Positions 52,239 to 60,065 of a DNA stretch of 64,000 bases are shown in pieces (positions within the stretch are counted from its first letter, which is position 1; each line of letters opens with the position of its first letter). This DNA comes from an uncultured Collinsella sp. GTDB lineage: Bacteria; Actinomycetota; Coriobacteriia; Coriobacteriales; Coriobacteriaceae. The notes beneath the pieces are model-generated. The model was given only the letters and a program-made list of their open reading frames with translations. It searched no databases and was not told the origin of the DNA. Position numbers and translations under genes: made by a program. The stretch covers positions 57,939 to 121,938 of the forward strand of contig CABRHH010000005.1 of the NCBI GenBank assembly GCA_902470695.1, given 5' to 3'.

Positions 52239-52553
52239 TGCGACCATCCCCTTCACATGATGCAGCGTCAGCGTTCAGATGGGCCGGCCGCAGTGCCGGC
52301 GTGATCGCTCTCGCCCTGCTGCGAGAAGCGCCGAATCATTCGAATCAACCCTCCTTTTGCCGTCTGCGTTTAGCCCTAGTGCTATCTTCGCGCATAGGAG
52401 GGATGAGTATGCAGATATATATAAAAATGTCATTCTACCTTGCATCTCTCTTACCGAAACCTTGCCGACTGATAGATTCTGGCAAGGTTTTGCGGGAGAA
52501 ATGCGGGATATGGGGAAAGACCCCTCTCAGCTTGTGCAGGTTTCGTCCGAATC

Positions 52554-52684
52554 GACCCCGTCCCCAAACCGCGTGCGTGAACGAATCGACCCCGTCCCCA
52601 AATCGCGTGAACGAATCGACCCCGTCCCCAAATCGCGTGAGGTTAGCGCGCGCAGTCTGCGCCCGAATCGACCCCGTCCCCAAA
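52554..52684 (-). repeat. REP-like repeats, right cluster (four copies)
   Basis: Four copies of GACCCCGTCCCCAAA (the complement of the left core) start at 52554, 52588, 52618 and 52670, each preceded by CGAATC. The second and third units are 34 and 30 bases apart and nearly identical (CGAATCGACCCCGTCCCCAA, then RTCGCGTGA). The last copy lies inside the 3' end of dinB. The remaining gap 52239-52553 is AT-richer and has no gene I can support. Confidence 0.85.
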
Positions 52685-54040
52685 TTGGGGTTTGTTGTGG
52701 TTGAGGAATTTGGCAGGGTCCACCAGGTCGCGGCCGAAGCGCGTCGCCCGTCCGAAACTCACCGCGTCGGTGCCGAACTTCTCGCGCACCGCATCGAGCG
52801 TCACCGCGAGCTCGCGCTTGCTGCTCGCCATGGCACCACGCTCATCCACCTCGCAGAACAGGTCTGTCTGGATACCGGCCGCGTCCGGTCCGAAATCGGA
52901 GACGCCCACACCGGCCAGGCGCACGTGCGTGCCAGCCGTCCAGATCCCGCGCAGCAGCTCGCAGGCCACCGGTCCGAATACGTTCTCGTCGTCGGTGGGA
53001 TGGGCGAGCTTGCGCTGGACGGTCCGTCCCTCGCCGAAGGAGAACTTGAGCTTGAGGGTGACGGTGCGCCCGGCCAGGCCGCGGCGGCGCAGGCGCGCAC
53101 CCACCGATTCGGCAAGTAGCGCCACGGCGGCCTCCACATCGGCAAGGGCGGTCAGGTCCTGCGAGAACGTCCGCTCGTTGCTCACCGATTTCACCTCGTC
53201 CACGGCGTCGATGGGCGTCACGGCGCTGTGCTCGACGCCGGCTGCGCGAGCGCGCATGCGCGCGGCGTTGATGCCGAAGATGGGGGAGAGCACCGCATCG
53301 CTTGCCTGCGCGAGCTGGCCGAGCGTGCGGATCTGCGCCTTGTGCAGCGCGCGCTCGGCCGCCTTGCCGATCCCGCTCATGGCGCGCACCGGCAGCGGCG
53401 CCAAAAAGCCCGCTTCGGTTCCAGGCAGCACGGCGGTGAGGCCGCGGGGCTTGTCCCGCTCGCTGGCGATCTTGGCGACCGTCTTGCTGCTGCCAAGGCC
53501 GATCGAGCAGGTGACGCCGAGCGCGGACACGCGCCGTGCGATGCGCTGGGCGATGGCAAGCGGGCTTTCGGCGGCGTAGCGGCCGGGGGTGATGTCGAAA
53601 AAGGCCTCGTCGATGGACACCTGGTCGACATAGGGGGTCTCGTCGGCCAAGATAGCCATGACCTGGGCGCTCACGGCGCGATAACGGTCGAAATGGCCGG
53701 AGGTCCAAATGGCGTGCGGGCACAGGCGCTTGGCCTGCGCCGAGGGCATGGCGGAGTGCACCCCGAAGGCCCGGGCCTCGTAGGAGGCGGTGGACACCAC
53801 GCCGCGGGATTCGGGCGAGCCACCCACGATGACCGGACGTCCGCGCCATTCGGGATGATCGAGCATCTCCACGCTCGCGAAGAACGCATCCAGGTCCAGC
53901 AGCCCGATGGCGGGACCCTCCCACGCGCCGATGAGCGCGCCGGCAAGGACATCCGCGCCCGCCTCCTCCGCAGGCCGCGGCACGTCTGCATCCCCGCGCT
54001 GCTCGGGTGAAAAACCGTATGTGTGTTCGATAGCGTCCAT
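52643..54040 (-). CDS. dinB: DNA polymerase IV (Y family)
   Basis: An error-prone lesion-bypass polymerase of 465 residues. The catalytic motifs are GLLDLDAFFASVE (near residue 50) and YVDQVSIDEAFFD (near 145); GLGSSKTVAKIAS and the helix-hairpin-helix GIGKAAERAL follow, then the little-finger domain. A clamp-binding type motif, QTDLF, is near residue 400. Two oddities: the last ~14 residues (QFGDGVDSGADCAR) come from a REP-like repeat that has run into the gene, and the N-terminus has an extra ~45 residues before the palm. The ATG has no ribosome binding site, and a TATACT lies exactly six bases upstream, so the mRNA may be leaderless. Confidence 0.94.
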   Translation of the reverse strand: MDAIEHTYGFSPEQRGDADVPRPAEEAGADVLAGALIGAWEGPAIGLLDLDAFFASVEMLDHPEWRGRPVIVGGSPESRGVVSTASYEARAFGVHSAMPSAQAKRLCPHAIWTSGHFDRYRAVSAQVMAILADETPYVDQVSIDEAFFDITPGRYAAESPLAIAQRIARRVSALGVTCSIGLGSSKTVAKIASERDKPRGLTAVLPGTEAGFLAPLPVRAMSGIGKAAERALHKAQIRTLGQLAQASDAVLSPIFGINAARMRARAAGVEHSAVTPIDAVDEVKSVSNERTFSQDLTALADVEAAVALLAESVGARLRRRGLAGRTVTLKLKFSFGEGRTVQRKLAHPTDDENVFGPVACELLRGIWTAGTHVRLAGVGVSDFGPDAAGIQTDLFCEVDERGAMASSKRELAVTLDAVREKFGTDAVSFGRATRFGRDLVDPAKFLNHNKPQFGDGVDSGADCAR

Positions 54041-54042
54041 GC

Positions 54043-54058
54043 GTTCAGTATAGCGAAC
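54043..54058 (-). promoter_or_regulatory. dinB promoter with overlapping dyad (possible SOS-type operator)
   Basis: On the minus strand TATACT (54047-54052) would start transcription at the dinB ATG itself. The same bases form the dyad GTTCAGTATAGCGAAC, symmetric at 12 of 16 positions with outer arms GTTC/GAAC. A repressor bound here would cover the -10. The half-site polarity differs from the GAAC-N4-GTTC LexA box of Gram-positives, so assignment to LexA is uncertain. Confidence 0.45.
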
Positions 54059-54087
54059 TTTTCGCCATGTGTGCTGCGTGAATGCGC

Positions 54088-54115
54088 TTGCATTTCACAC
54101 GATCTTAGATAAGAT
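54088..54115 (+). promoter_or_regulatory. Promoter of the rpsP operon
   Basis: TTGCAT (54088-54093), a 16-base spacer and TAAGAT (54110-54115). It faces away from dinB and leaves a leader of about 115 bases before rpsP, for which I see no clear regulatory fold. Confidence 0.55.
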
Positions 54116-54235
54116 ATGGATTTGCTTGCGACTTTCAATCTGAAGCCGGTCTCTAATGCTTCCCGTCAAGTCGTCGGCGCACCGTGTTTTGGTTTGGATT
54201 AGCAGCACCGCGCTGCGCAAATGAAGGAGTTTGCA

Positions 54236-54568
54236 TTGGCAGTCAAGATCCGCCTCGCCCGTCATGGCTCGAAGAAGCGTCCGTACTACCGCGTCGTCGT
54301 GGCCGATTCCCGCTCTCCGCGTGATGGCCGTCTCATCGAGGAGGTCGGTCGCTACAACCCGATGAGCACCCCGAAGCTCATCAACCTCGACCTTGAGAAG
54401 ATCGCCGATTGGCAGTCCAAGGGCGCTCAGATGACCGACGCCGTGGCTGCGCTCGTGCGCGCCGCCAACGAGGGCGAGAAGGCCGCCGCTGCTCCCAAGA
54501 AGTCCAAGAAGCAGCTCGCCAAGGAGGCCGCTGCCGCCGCCGAGGCCGCTGAGGCCACCGAGGAGTAA
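54236..54568 (+). CDS. rpsP: 30S ribosomal protein S16
   Basis: A 110-residue S16: AVKIRLARHGSKKRPYYRVVVADSRSPRDGRLIEEVGRYNP is the complete family signature. A Lys/Ala/Glu-rich tail of about 30 residues extends the usual ~80. The start is TTG 54236: AAGGAG lies six bases upstream and MAVKIR is the normal N-terminus, whereas ATG 54221 sits before that site. It opens the rpsP-khpA-rimM-trmD run typical of Gram-positives. Confidence 0.97.
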   Translation: MAVKIRLARHGSKKRPYYRVVVADSRSPRDGRLIEEVGRYNPMSTPKLINLDLEKIADWQSKGAQMTDAVAALVRAANEGEKAAAAPKKSKKQLAKEAAAAAEAAEATEE

Positions 54569-54570
54569 CG

Positions 54571-54870
54571 GTGTCTGAAGAGCCTATCTCTGCGGTTGCC
54601 GAGGCCGACGCGCCAGCTGAGGAGCTCGTGTCCGACCGCATCGCCGACCTTGTCGAGTATCTGGTCGTCTCCATTGTGGATGACCCGGGCGCGGTGAGCC
54701 TCGAGGTTGTCGACGCTGCTGCATCCTCGACGATCGAGGTCAGCGTTGCCGCCGATGACGTCGCCAAGGTGATCGGGCGCCGTGGGCGCACGATCAAGGC
54801 CATCCGCACGCTTGCACGTGCGCTGGCCGCGCGTTTGGGCACAGGCGTCGAGGTCGAGGTTCTGGGGTAG
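54571..54870 (+). CDS. khpA: KH-domain RNA-binding protein KhpA
   Basis: A 99-residue single KH-domain protein with the GXXG loop in VIGRRGRTIKAIRTLARAL. KhpA works with KhpB (EloR) in RNA binding and control of cell elongation in streptococci; here only the fold and position are evident. About 20 extra residues precede the usual start. The GTG begins two bases after the rpsP stop, so translational coupling is likely. Confidence 0.92.
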   Translation: MSEEPISAVAEADAPAEELVSDRIADLVEYLVVSIVDDPGAVSLEVVDAAASSTIEVSVAADDVAKVIGRRGRTIKAIRTLARALAARLGTGVEVEVLG

Positions 54871-54877
54871 GCGTTTC

Positions 54878-55396
54878 GTGACCGTCGCATACAAGAATAT
54901 CGCCCAGGTGGCTCGTCCGCATGGGTCTCGAGGGGAAGTCATCGCGCAACCGCTGCGAGGGCTTCCCCCTCTTCTGCGCGTCGGCATGCAGGTGTGCCTC
55001 ACCCCACCGGCGCTCGCGCGCGAGCGCTTCTCGACGGTCGAGGCCGTCGCCGGCAGCGCGCAGGAGCCGCGCGTGCGCTTCTCCTGCTCCCATTCGCTCG
55101 ACGACGCCGAGGGCCTTATCGGCTGCTACGTGCTTGCACGGGCGGATGACCTCGAGCTGGGTCCGTGTGATGTTGCCTTCGCCGACCTGGTGGGACGTCG
55201 CGTCGTCGACCGCCGCCACGGCGAGCTCGGCGCGATCGAGTCGGTGATGGAAACGCCCGCCAACGACGTCTGGGTTATTTCCGGCGGCCCCTTCGGCGAA
55301 GTGCTCCTGCCCGTTATCGAATCCGTGGTTCCCGCCATCCCCGATGAAGGCCCGATCGAGGTCTGCGTCATGGACGGCCTGCTTGATGTGAGCTAA
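54878..55396 (+). CDS. rimM: 16S rRNA processing protein RimM
   Basis: RimM aids maturation of the 30S head and binds S19. The 172-residue protein has the N-terminal beta-barrel domain (IAQVARPHGSRGEVIAQPL) and the PRC-barrel (ADLVGRRVVDRRHGELGAIESVMETPANDVWVI, LLPVIESVVPAI). GTG 54878 is used, with GGGGTAGG upstream; it starts seven bases after the khpA stop. Length is normal for the family. Confidence 0.94.
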   Translation: MTVAYKNIAQVARPHGSRGEVIAQPLRGLPPLLRVGMQVCLTPPALARERFSTVEAVAGSAQEPRVRFSCSHSLDDAEGLIGCYVLARADDLELGPCDVAFADLVGRRVVDRRHGELGAIESVMETPANDVWVISGGPFGEVLLPVIESVVPAIPDEGPIEVCVMDGLLDVS

Positions 55397-55420
55397 GAGA
55401 CGCGAAGGAGGATCCGGTCC

Positions 55421-56185
55421 GTGCTGATCGAGACGCTCTCGGTGTTTCCCGAGCTGTTCGAACCCTATATGTCGACCTCCATCATGGGCCGCGCTCGCAC
55501 GCGCGGCCTGTTCGACTTCGCCGCTCACGACCTGCGCGAGTGGACGCACGACCGCCATCGCACCGTCGATGATGAACCCTATGGCGGCGGCGCCGGCATG
55601 CTGATGAAGGTCGAGCCGCTGTTCGAGGCCGTTCGCGATCTCGCCGCACGCGGGCCGCATCGTCCGCGCGTGGTGTTCTTCACCCCGTGCGGCGTGCCGT
55701 TCACGCAGCAGGTTGCCGCGCGCCTGGCCGGCTGCGAGCGCCTCCTTATGGTGTGCGGCCGCTACGAGGGGATGGACGAGCGCGCCTACGAGCTTGCCGA
55801 TGAGCGCCTATCGGTGGGCGACTACGTGTTGACCGGCGGCGAGCTGCCGGCGCTGGTGGTGGCCGACGCCGTGGTGCGCCTGCTGCCCGGCGCGCTCGGC
55901 AACGCCATGGGCAGCGTCGACGAGTCGTTCGCCACGTCCGCAGGCGGCGGCTTGCTCGAATATGCTCAGTACACGCGTCCCGCCTCGTTCGAGGGCGGAG
56001 AGGTGCCCGCGGTGCTGCTGTCCGGGGACCACGCGCGTGTGGACGCCTGGCGACGCGAGAACGCCCTCGAGCGCACGTGCCGCTGGCGGCCCGACCTCAT
56101 CGCGTCGGCCGACCTGACGGATGGCGAGCGCGCCCGCGCGCATGAGCTTATCGAGCGCTACCACGGCTCGAGCGAGGAAAGGTAG
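55421..56185 (+). CDS. trmD: tRNA (guanine-37-N1)-methyltransferase
   Basis: TrmD methylates G37 of tRNAs to prevent frameshifting. The 254-residue enzyme has the SPOUT knot motifs: TVDDEPYGGGAGMLMK, CGRYEGMDERAYE and VGDYVLTGGELPALVVADAVVRLLPG, with the late QYTRPASFEGGEVPAVLLSGDH. The start is GTG 55421, preceded by AAGGAGGA. It follows rimM by 24 bases and precedes lepB by seven. Confidence 0.97.
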   Translation: MLIETLSVFPELFEPYMSTSIMGRARTRGLFDFAAHDLREWTHDRHRTVDDEPYGGGAGMLMKVEPLFEAVRDLAARGPHRPRVVFFTPCGVPFTQQVAARLAGCERLLMVCGRYEGMDERAYELADERLSVGDYVLTGGELPALVVADAVVRLLPGALGNAMGSVDESFATSAGGGLLEYAQYTRPASFEGGEVPAVLLSGDHARVDAWRRENALERTCRWRPDLIASADLTDGERARAHELIERYHGSSEER

Positions 56186-56192
56186 ATCGCCC

Positions 56193-56753
56193 ATGTCAAA
56201 CTCAACGGCAAGCATCGGCCGCACGATCGTGGAGTGGCTGGTCGTCTTTGCGATCGCCCTCGGGTTCTTCTTCCTGGTCCGCACGTTCATCGTCGCTCCG
56301 TACACGGTGCCCACCGGTTCGATGGAGCCCACGATCCAGATCGGCGACAACCTCTTCGCCCAGAAGGTCACCTTGCGCTTGGGTATGGACGTGGCGCCCG
56401 GCGACATCGTGGTGTTCACCAACCCTGACACCTCCTCCGACCACGGCACGCTGGTGAAGCGCGTGATTGCCACGGCCGGCCAGACGGTCGATCTGCGTGA
56501 CGGGGCGGTGTACGTGGATGGCGTGGCGCTCGATGAGCCCTATGCCCAGGGGTCCAGCTATCCGCTGCCCACGCAGGCGCCCGGCGTCGCGGTGAGCTTC
56601 CCGTACACGGTGCCGGAGGGAAGCGTGTGGGTCATGGGGGACAACCGCGAGAACAGCGCCGATTCTCGGTATTTCGGTGCGGTTCCCACCGAGAACCTGG
56701 TGGGGGTGGCCCTGTTCCGCTACTGGCCGCTCGATCGCATCGGCACCCTGTAG
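56193..56753 (+). CDS. lepB: Signal peptidase I
   Basis: A 186-residue type I signal peptidase that cleaves secretory signal peptides outside the membrane. One N-terminal membrane helix (about 12-31, VEWLVVFAIALGFFFLVRTF) is followed by the catalytic Ser in VPTGSMEPTI (near residue 43), the catalytic Lys in LVKRVIATAGQ and the MGDNRENSADSRYFG box. ATG 56193 was chosen because GAAAGG precedes it and it begins the helix-containing domain. It is the last gene of the rpsP run. Confidence 0.95.
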   Translation: MSNSTASIGRTIVEWLVVFAIALGFFFLVRTFIVAPYTVPTGSMEPTIQIGDNLFAQKVTLRLGMDVAPGDIVVFTNPDTSSDHGTLVKRVIATAGQTVDLRDGAVYVDGVALDEPYAQGSSYPLPTQAPGVAVSFPYTVPEGSVWVMGDNRENSADSRYFGAVPTENLVGVALFRYWPLDRIGTL

Positions 56754-56845
56754 GCCCCGGGCACGCGATGCGGGGCCCGGTGCCGCGCTGTATCGCGCAC
56801 AGGCCGCATCGACGCTGTGCCCGCACGGATGCGCGGCTCGAGGGG

Positions 56846-56942
56846 CTGCCTCCCGACACCGCCGCCCGCTGCCTCCCGACACCGCAGCCCGCTGACTCTC
56901 CCAGCACCGCAGCCCGTTGACGCTTTCGATACCGCCAGACCG
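56846..56942 (+). repeat. Degenerate 23-26-bp tandem repeat between lepB and glyQ
   Basis: Four successive units start at 56846, 56869, 56892 and 56917. The first two differ at one base (CTGCCTCCCGACACCGCCG against a CAG variant); the later two are more diverged. A partial fifth unit follows. There is no coding sense. The rest of the 296-base gap has a GC-rich hairpin just after lepB and a possible -10, TATCAT, at 57001. Confidence 0.7.
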
Positions 56943-57049
56943 CTGGCGCTCCCAGTACAGTCTGCGCGCCTTGCCGGGGCGAGCGCGTGCAGACCTGCGG
57001 TATCATAGGCACCTGTCAGTATTCATCGAAACACAAGGGATGGAGAGGT

Positions 57050-57964
57050 ATGGACGCCCAAGCGCTAACCTTCCAAGACATCATCCTGAAGCTCCAGCGG
57101 TACTGGGGCTCTTTGGGGTGCACCATCATGCAGCCGTACGACTCCGAGGTGGGCGCCGGCACCTTCCATACGGCCACGACGCTGCGCTCGCTCGGCCCCA
57201 AGCCCTGGCGCACCTGCTATGCCCAGCCCTGCCGCCGTCCGGCCGACGGCCGCTACGGCGAGAACCCCAACCGCCTGCAGCATTACTACCAGTTCCAGGT
57301 TCTCATGAAGCCGAGCCCGGAAAACTCCCAGGAGCTCTACCTGGATTCGCTCAAGGCCATCGGCCTGGACCCGGCCGAGCACGACGTGCGCTTCGTCGAG
57401 GACGACTGGGAAAGCCCCACCCTGGGCGCCTGGGGCCTGGGCTGGGAGGTTTGGCTGAACGGCATGGAGGTCACGCAGTTCACCTACTTCCAGCAGGTGG
57501 GCGGCATCGAGGTGAATCCCGTCCCCGTTGAGATCACCTACGGCCTGGAGCGCTTGGCCATGTACGTGCAGGGCGTCGATTCGGTCTACGACCTCGTGTG
57601 GAGCGTGGCGCCCGACGGCACCCCCATGACCTACGGCGAGGTGTTCTTGGAAAACGAGCGCGAGTTCTCGACCTACAACTTCGAGGTCGCCGATATCGAG
57701 CTCATGCGTTCCAAGTTCGACGAGTTCGAGCGCGAGTGCAGCCGCTGCCTGGACGCGAAGCTGCCGCTTCCCGCCTACGACTGCATGATGAAGTGCAGCC
57801 ACAGCTTCAACATCCTGGACGCGCGCGGTGCGCTGTCGGCCACCGAGCGCGCAGCCTACATCCTGCGCGTGCGCACGCTTGCGAAGGCCTGCTGCGAGTC
57901 CTACCTCGCCGAGGTCGCCGCCGAGCGCTCCGATGATTCGACCCCTGCCGTGGAGGTGGCCTAA
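57050..57964 (+). CDS. glyQ: Glycyl-tRNA synthetase alpha subunit
   Basis: The catalytic alpha chain of the bacterial heterotetrameric glycyl-tRNA synthetase. The 304-residue protein begins LTFQDIILKLQRYWGSLGCTIMQPYDSEVGAGTFHTAT and has YAQPCRRPADGRYGENPNRLQHYYQFQV, the DDWESPTLGAWGLGWEVW segment and GGIEVNPVPVEITYGLERLAMY. ATG 57050 follows GGAGAGGT. I looked for a glycine T-box in the leader and saw no TGGNACCGCG-type antiterminator. glyS follows five bases after the stop. Confidence 0.98.
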   Translation: MDAQALTFQDIILKLQRYWGSLGCTIMQPYDSEVGAGTFHTATTLRSLGPKPWRTCYAQPCRRPADGRYGENPNRLQHYYQFQVLMKPSPENSQELYLDSLKAIGLDPAEHDVRFVEDDWESPTLGAWGLGWEVWLNGMEVTQFTYFQQVGGIEVNPVPVEITYGLERLAMYVQGVDSVYDLVWSVAPDGTPMTYGEVFLENEREFSTYNFEVADIELMRSKFDEFERECSRCLDAKLPLPAYDCMMKCSHSFNILDARGALSATERAAYILRVRTLAKACCESYLAEVAAERSDDSTPAVEVA

Positions 57965-57969
57965 ATCCG

Positions 57970-60063
57970 ATGGCGAACACCCGAGATTTCCTGCTAGAGA
58001 TCGGCTGCGAGGAGATGCCCTCCGCGCCGCTCAACAACGCCGTGGCCCAGCTTGAGCCGCTGATCACCAAGGGCCTTGACGAGGCCGGCCTTGCCCATGG
58101 GAGGGTGCGCGTCATCTCCTCGCCGCGCCGTCTGGCCGTGCTGGTGAGCGCGCTGGCCGAGGCCACCGAGGCGGTCAGCTCCGTCATGCGCGGCCCCTCG
58201 GCCGCCATTGCCTTCGACGCGGATGGCAACCCTACCCGCGCGGCCGAGGGCTTCGCCCGTAAATGCGGCCTGACCGCCGCCGACCTGGTGCGCCGGGCCG
58301 ACACCGACGGCACCGAGTACGTGTTCGCCGAGCGCAACGTCCCCTCCAAGCCGGCCCAGCCGATCCTCACGAGCGTGTGCGAGTCCCTGATCGCTGCCAT
58401 CCAGTGGCCGAACTACCGCAGCCAGCGGTGGGGGAGCGAGCGCGCGACCTTCGTGCGCCCGGTGCGCTGGATCTGCTGCCTGTTCGGCGACGAGCCCATT
58501 CCGGTGCGCTATGCCGATGTGAAGAGCGCGCCTGTCACGCGCGGCCATCGCGTCCTTGCCCCCGGCGACCATGCGGTGCCGAGCGCCGACTCCTATGAGC
58601 AGGTGCTCGCATCTGCGTTCGTGTTGCCGGCCGAGCGCCGCGAGGAGGTCATCCGCGCCGGGATCGAGCGCATCGAGGCCGAGCTCGGTGTGCGGGTGGA
58701 TACGCCCCGCAAGGTGTTTGAGGAGGTCGTGAACCTCTGCGAGTGGCCCAGCGTGCTCGTGGGCCACTTCGACGAGGAGTTCCTGGCGGTCCCGTCCGAG
58801 ATCATCTGCGAGTCGATGCTTTCCAACCAGCGCTATTTCCCCACCTACGACGCCGCGGGCAAGCTGACCCGCGCCTTCGTGGTGGTGTCCAACGCCGATC
58901 CGACGGTGTCGGCCACCGTCGTCGACGGCAACGAGCGCGTGGTGCGCGCCCGCCTCTTTGACGCCAAGTTCTTCTACGACGAGGACCTGAAGGTGCCGCT
59001 CGAGCAGTTCCGCGAGCGGCTGGCGACCGTCGGCTTCCAGAAGAAGCTCGGCACGGTGCTGCAGAAGTCTGAGCGCATGGAGGACCTGGCGCTCGCCTGC
59101 GCCCGCGCCGCGCACCTGGGTGCCCACGCGGCCTCCGATGCGCAGCGCGCGGCCCATCTGGCCAAGGCCGACCTGGTGTCCTCCGCGGTGATCGAGTTCA
59201 CCAGCCAGCAGGGCGTCATGGGCGGCTACTACGCCGCGGCCGCCGGCGAGGCGCCCGAGGTGTCCGCCGCCATCCGCGATCACTACCGTCCGCGCTTTGC
59301 CGGCGACGAGCTTCCCGCCGGTTCGGCTGGCTGCGTGGTGGCGGTGTCCGACAAGCTCGACACCATCGCCGGCATGTTCGCCATCGACGAGCCCCCCACC
59401 GGCTCCAAGGACCCCTTCGCGCTGCGTCGCGCCGCGATCGGCGTGGTGAACATCCTGCGCGACCGTCTGGGTTGTGGCTACGAGGCACTCGTCGACGCCG
59501 CGCTCGACGCCTACCTCGAGCAGGGGCTTACCTTCGACAAGGACGCGGTGGCGGCTGCCGTATGCGCCTTCATCAAGGGGCGCATGGAGCAGATGGCCCG
59601 CGATGAGCGGGTGGCCCCCGACACCGTGGCTGCGGTCGCGGCCGGCACTATTACTGTCCCGGCGCACTTCTTCGCGCTCGCCCACGCCCTCGACGACGCC
59701 CGCGCGCACGACCGTGCCGCCTTCGAGAACCTCGCCACCGCCTACGCGCGCGCCTCGCATCTGGCCGACGCCGCGCTGGGATGCGAGGTCGACGTCGCGC
59801 TTATGGGCGATGCCGAGCGCTCCTTGCTGGAGGCCACCGACGCGGCGCGCAATGCGGTCGCCGCCGCCCGCGCCGCCGAGGATTTCACGGCTGTGATCGC
59901 GGCGCTCGCCGCCCTGCGCGAGCCGATCGATGCCTTCTTCGACAGCGTCATGGTCATGGATGAGGACGAGGCGCTGCGCGCGAACCGCCTGCGCCTGCTC
60001 AACCGCTTCGGCACCGTGTTCGCCGACGTCGCCGATATCGGCGAGATGGCCCGTAAGAAGTAG
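57970..60063 (+). CDS. glyS: Glycyl-tRNA synthetase beta subunit
   Basis: The tRNA-binding beta chain, 697 residues, of full length. Recognisable parts are the N-terminal FLLEIGCEEMPSAPLNNAVAQLEP, the FVRPVRWICCLFGDEPIPV segment, SNQRYFPTYDAAGKLTRAFVVVSN, VRARLFDAKFFYDEDLKVPLEQFRERL and the HD-like GDELPAGSAGCVVAVSDKLDTIAGMF. A C-terminal anticodon-binding domain closes with SVMVMDEDEALRANRLRLL. It forms an operon with glyQ, and probably with the next gene, two bases away. Confidence 0.97.
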   Translation: MANTRDFLLEIGCEEMPSAPLNNAVAQLEPLITKGLDEAGLAHGRVRVISSPRRLAVLVSALAEATEAVSSVMRGPSAAIAFDADGNPTRAAEGFARKCGLTAADLVRRADTDGTEYVFAERNVPSKPAQPILTSVCESLIAAIQWPNYRSQRWGSERATFVRPVRWICCLFGDEPIPVRYADVKSAPVTRGHRVLAPGDHAVPSADSYEQVLASAFVLPAERREEVIRAGIERIEAELGVRVDTPRKVFEEVVNLCEWPSVLVGHFDEEFLAVPSEIICESMLSNQRYFPTYDAAGKLTRAFVVVSNADPTVSATVVDGNERVVRARLFDAKFFYDEDLKVPLEQFRERLATVGFQKKLGTVLQKSERMEDLALACARAAHLGAHAASDAQRAAHLAKADLVSSAVIEFTSQQGVMGGYYAAAAGEAPEVSAAIRDHYRPRFAGDELPAGSAGCVVAVSDKLDTIAGMFAIDEPPTGSKDPFALRRAAIGVVNILRDRLGCGYEALVDAALDAYLEQGLTFDKDAVAAAVCAFIKGRMEQMARDERVAPDTVAAVAAGTITVPAHFFALAHALDDARAHDRAAFENLATAYARASHLADAALGCEVDVALMGDAERSLLEATDAARNAVAAARAAEDFTAVIAALAALREPIDAFFDSVMVMDEDEALRANRLRLLNRFGTVFADVADIGEMARKK

Positions 60064-60065
60064 CC

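Noticed and set aside
52435..52683. Small minus-strand frame with repeated RFGDGVDSFT
   Set aside because: The repeats are just the translated REP-like DNA units, and the frame overlaps dinB and has no ribosome binding site.
52554..52684. Possible CRISPR array in the spaced repeats
   Set aside because: Cores are about 15 bases, spacing is irregular (34, 30, 52), the spacers are near copies of each other, and no cas gene is present.
56754..57049. Glycine T-box leader before glyQ
   Set aside because: No TGGNACCGCG-type antiterminator, no specifier stem and no terminator before the gene.
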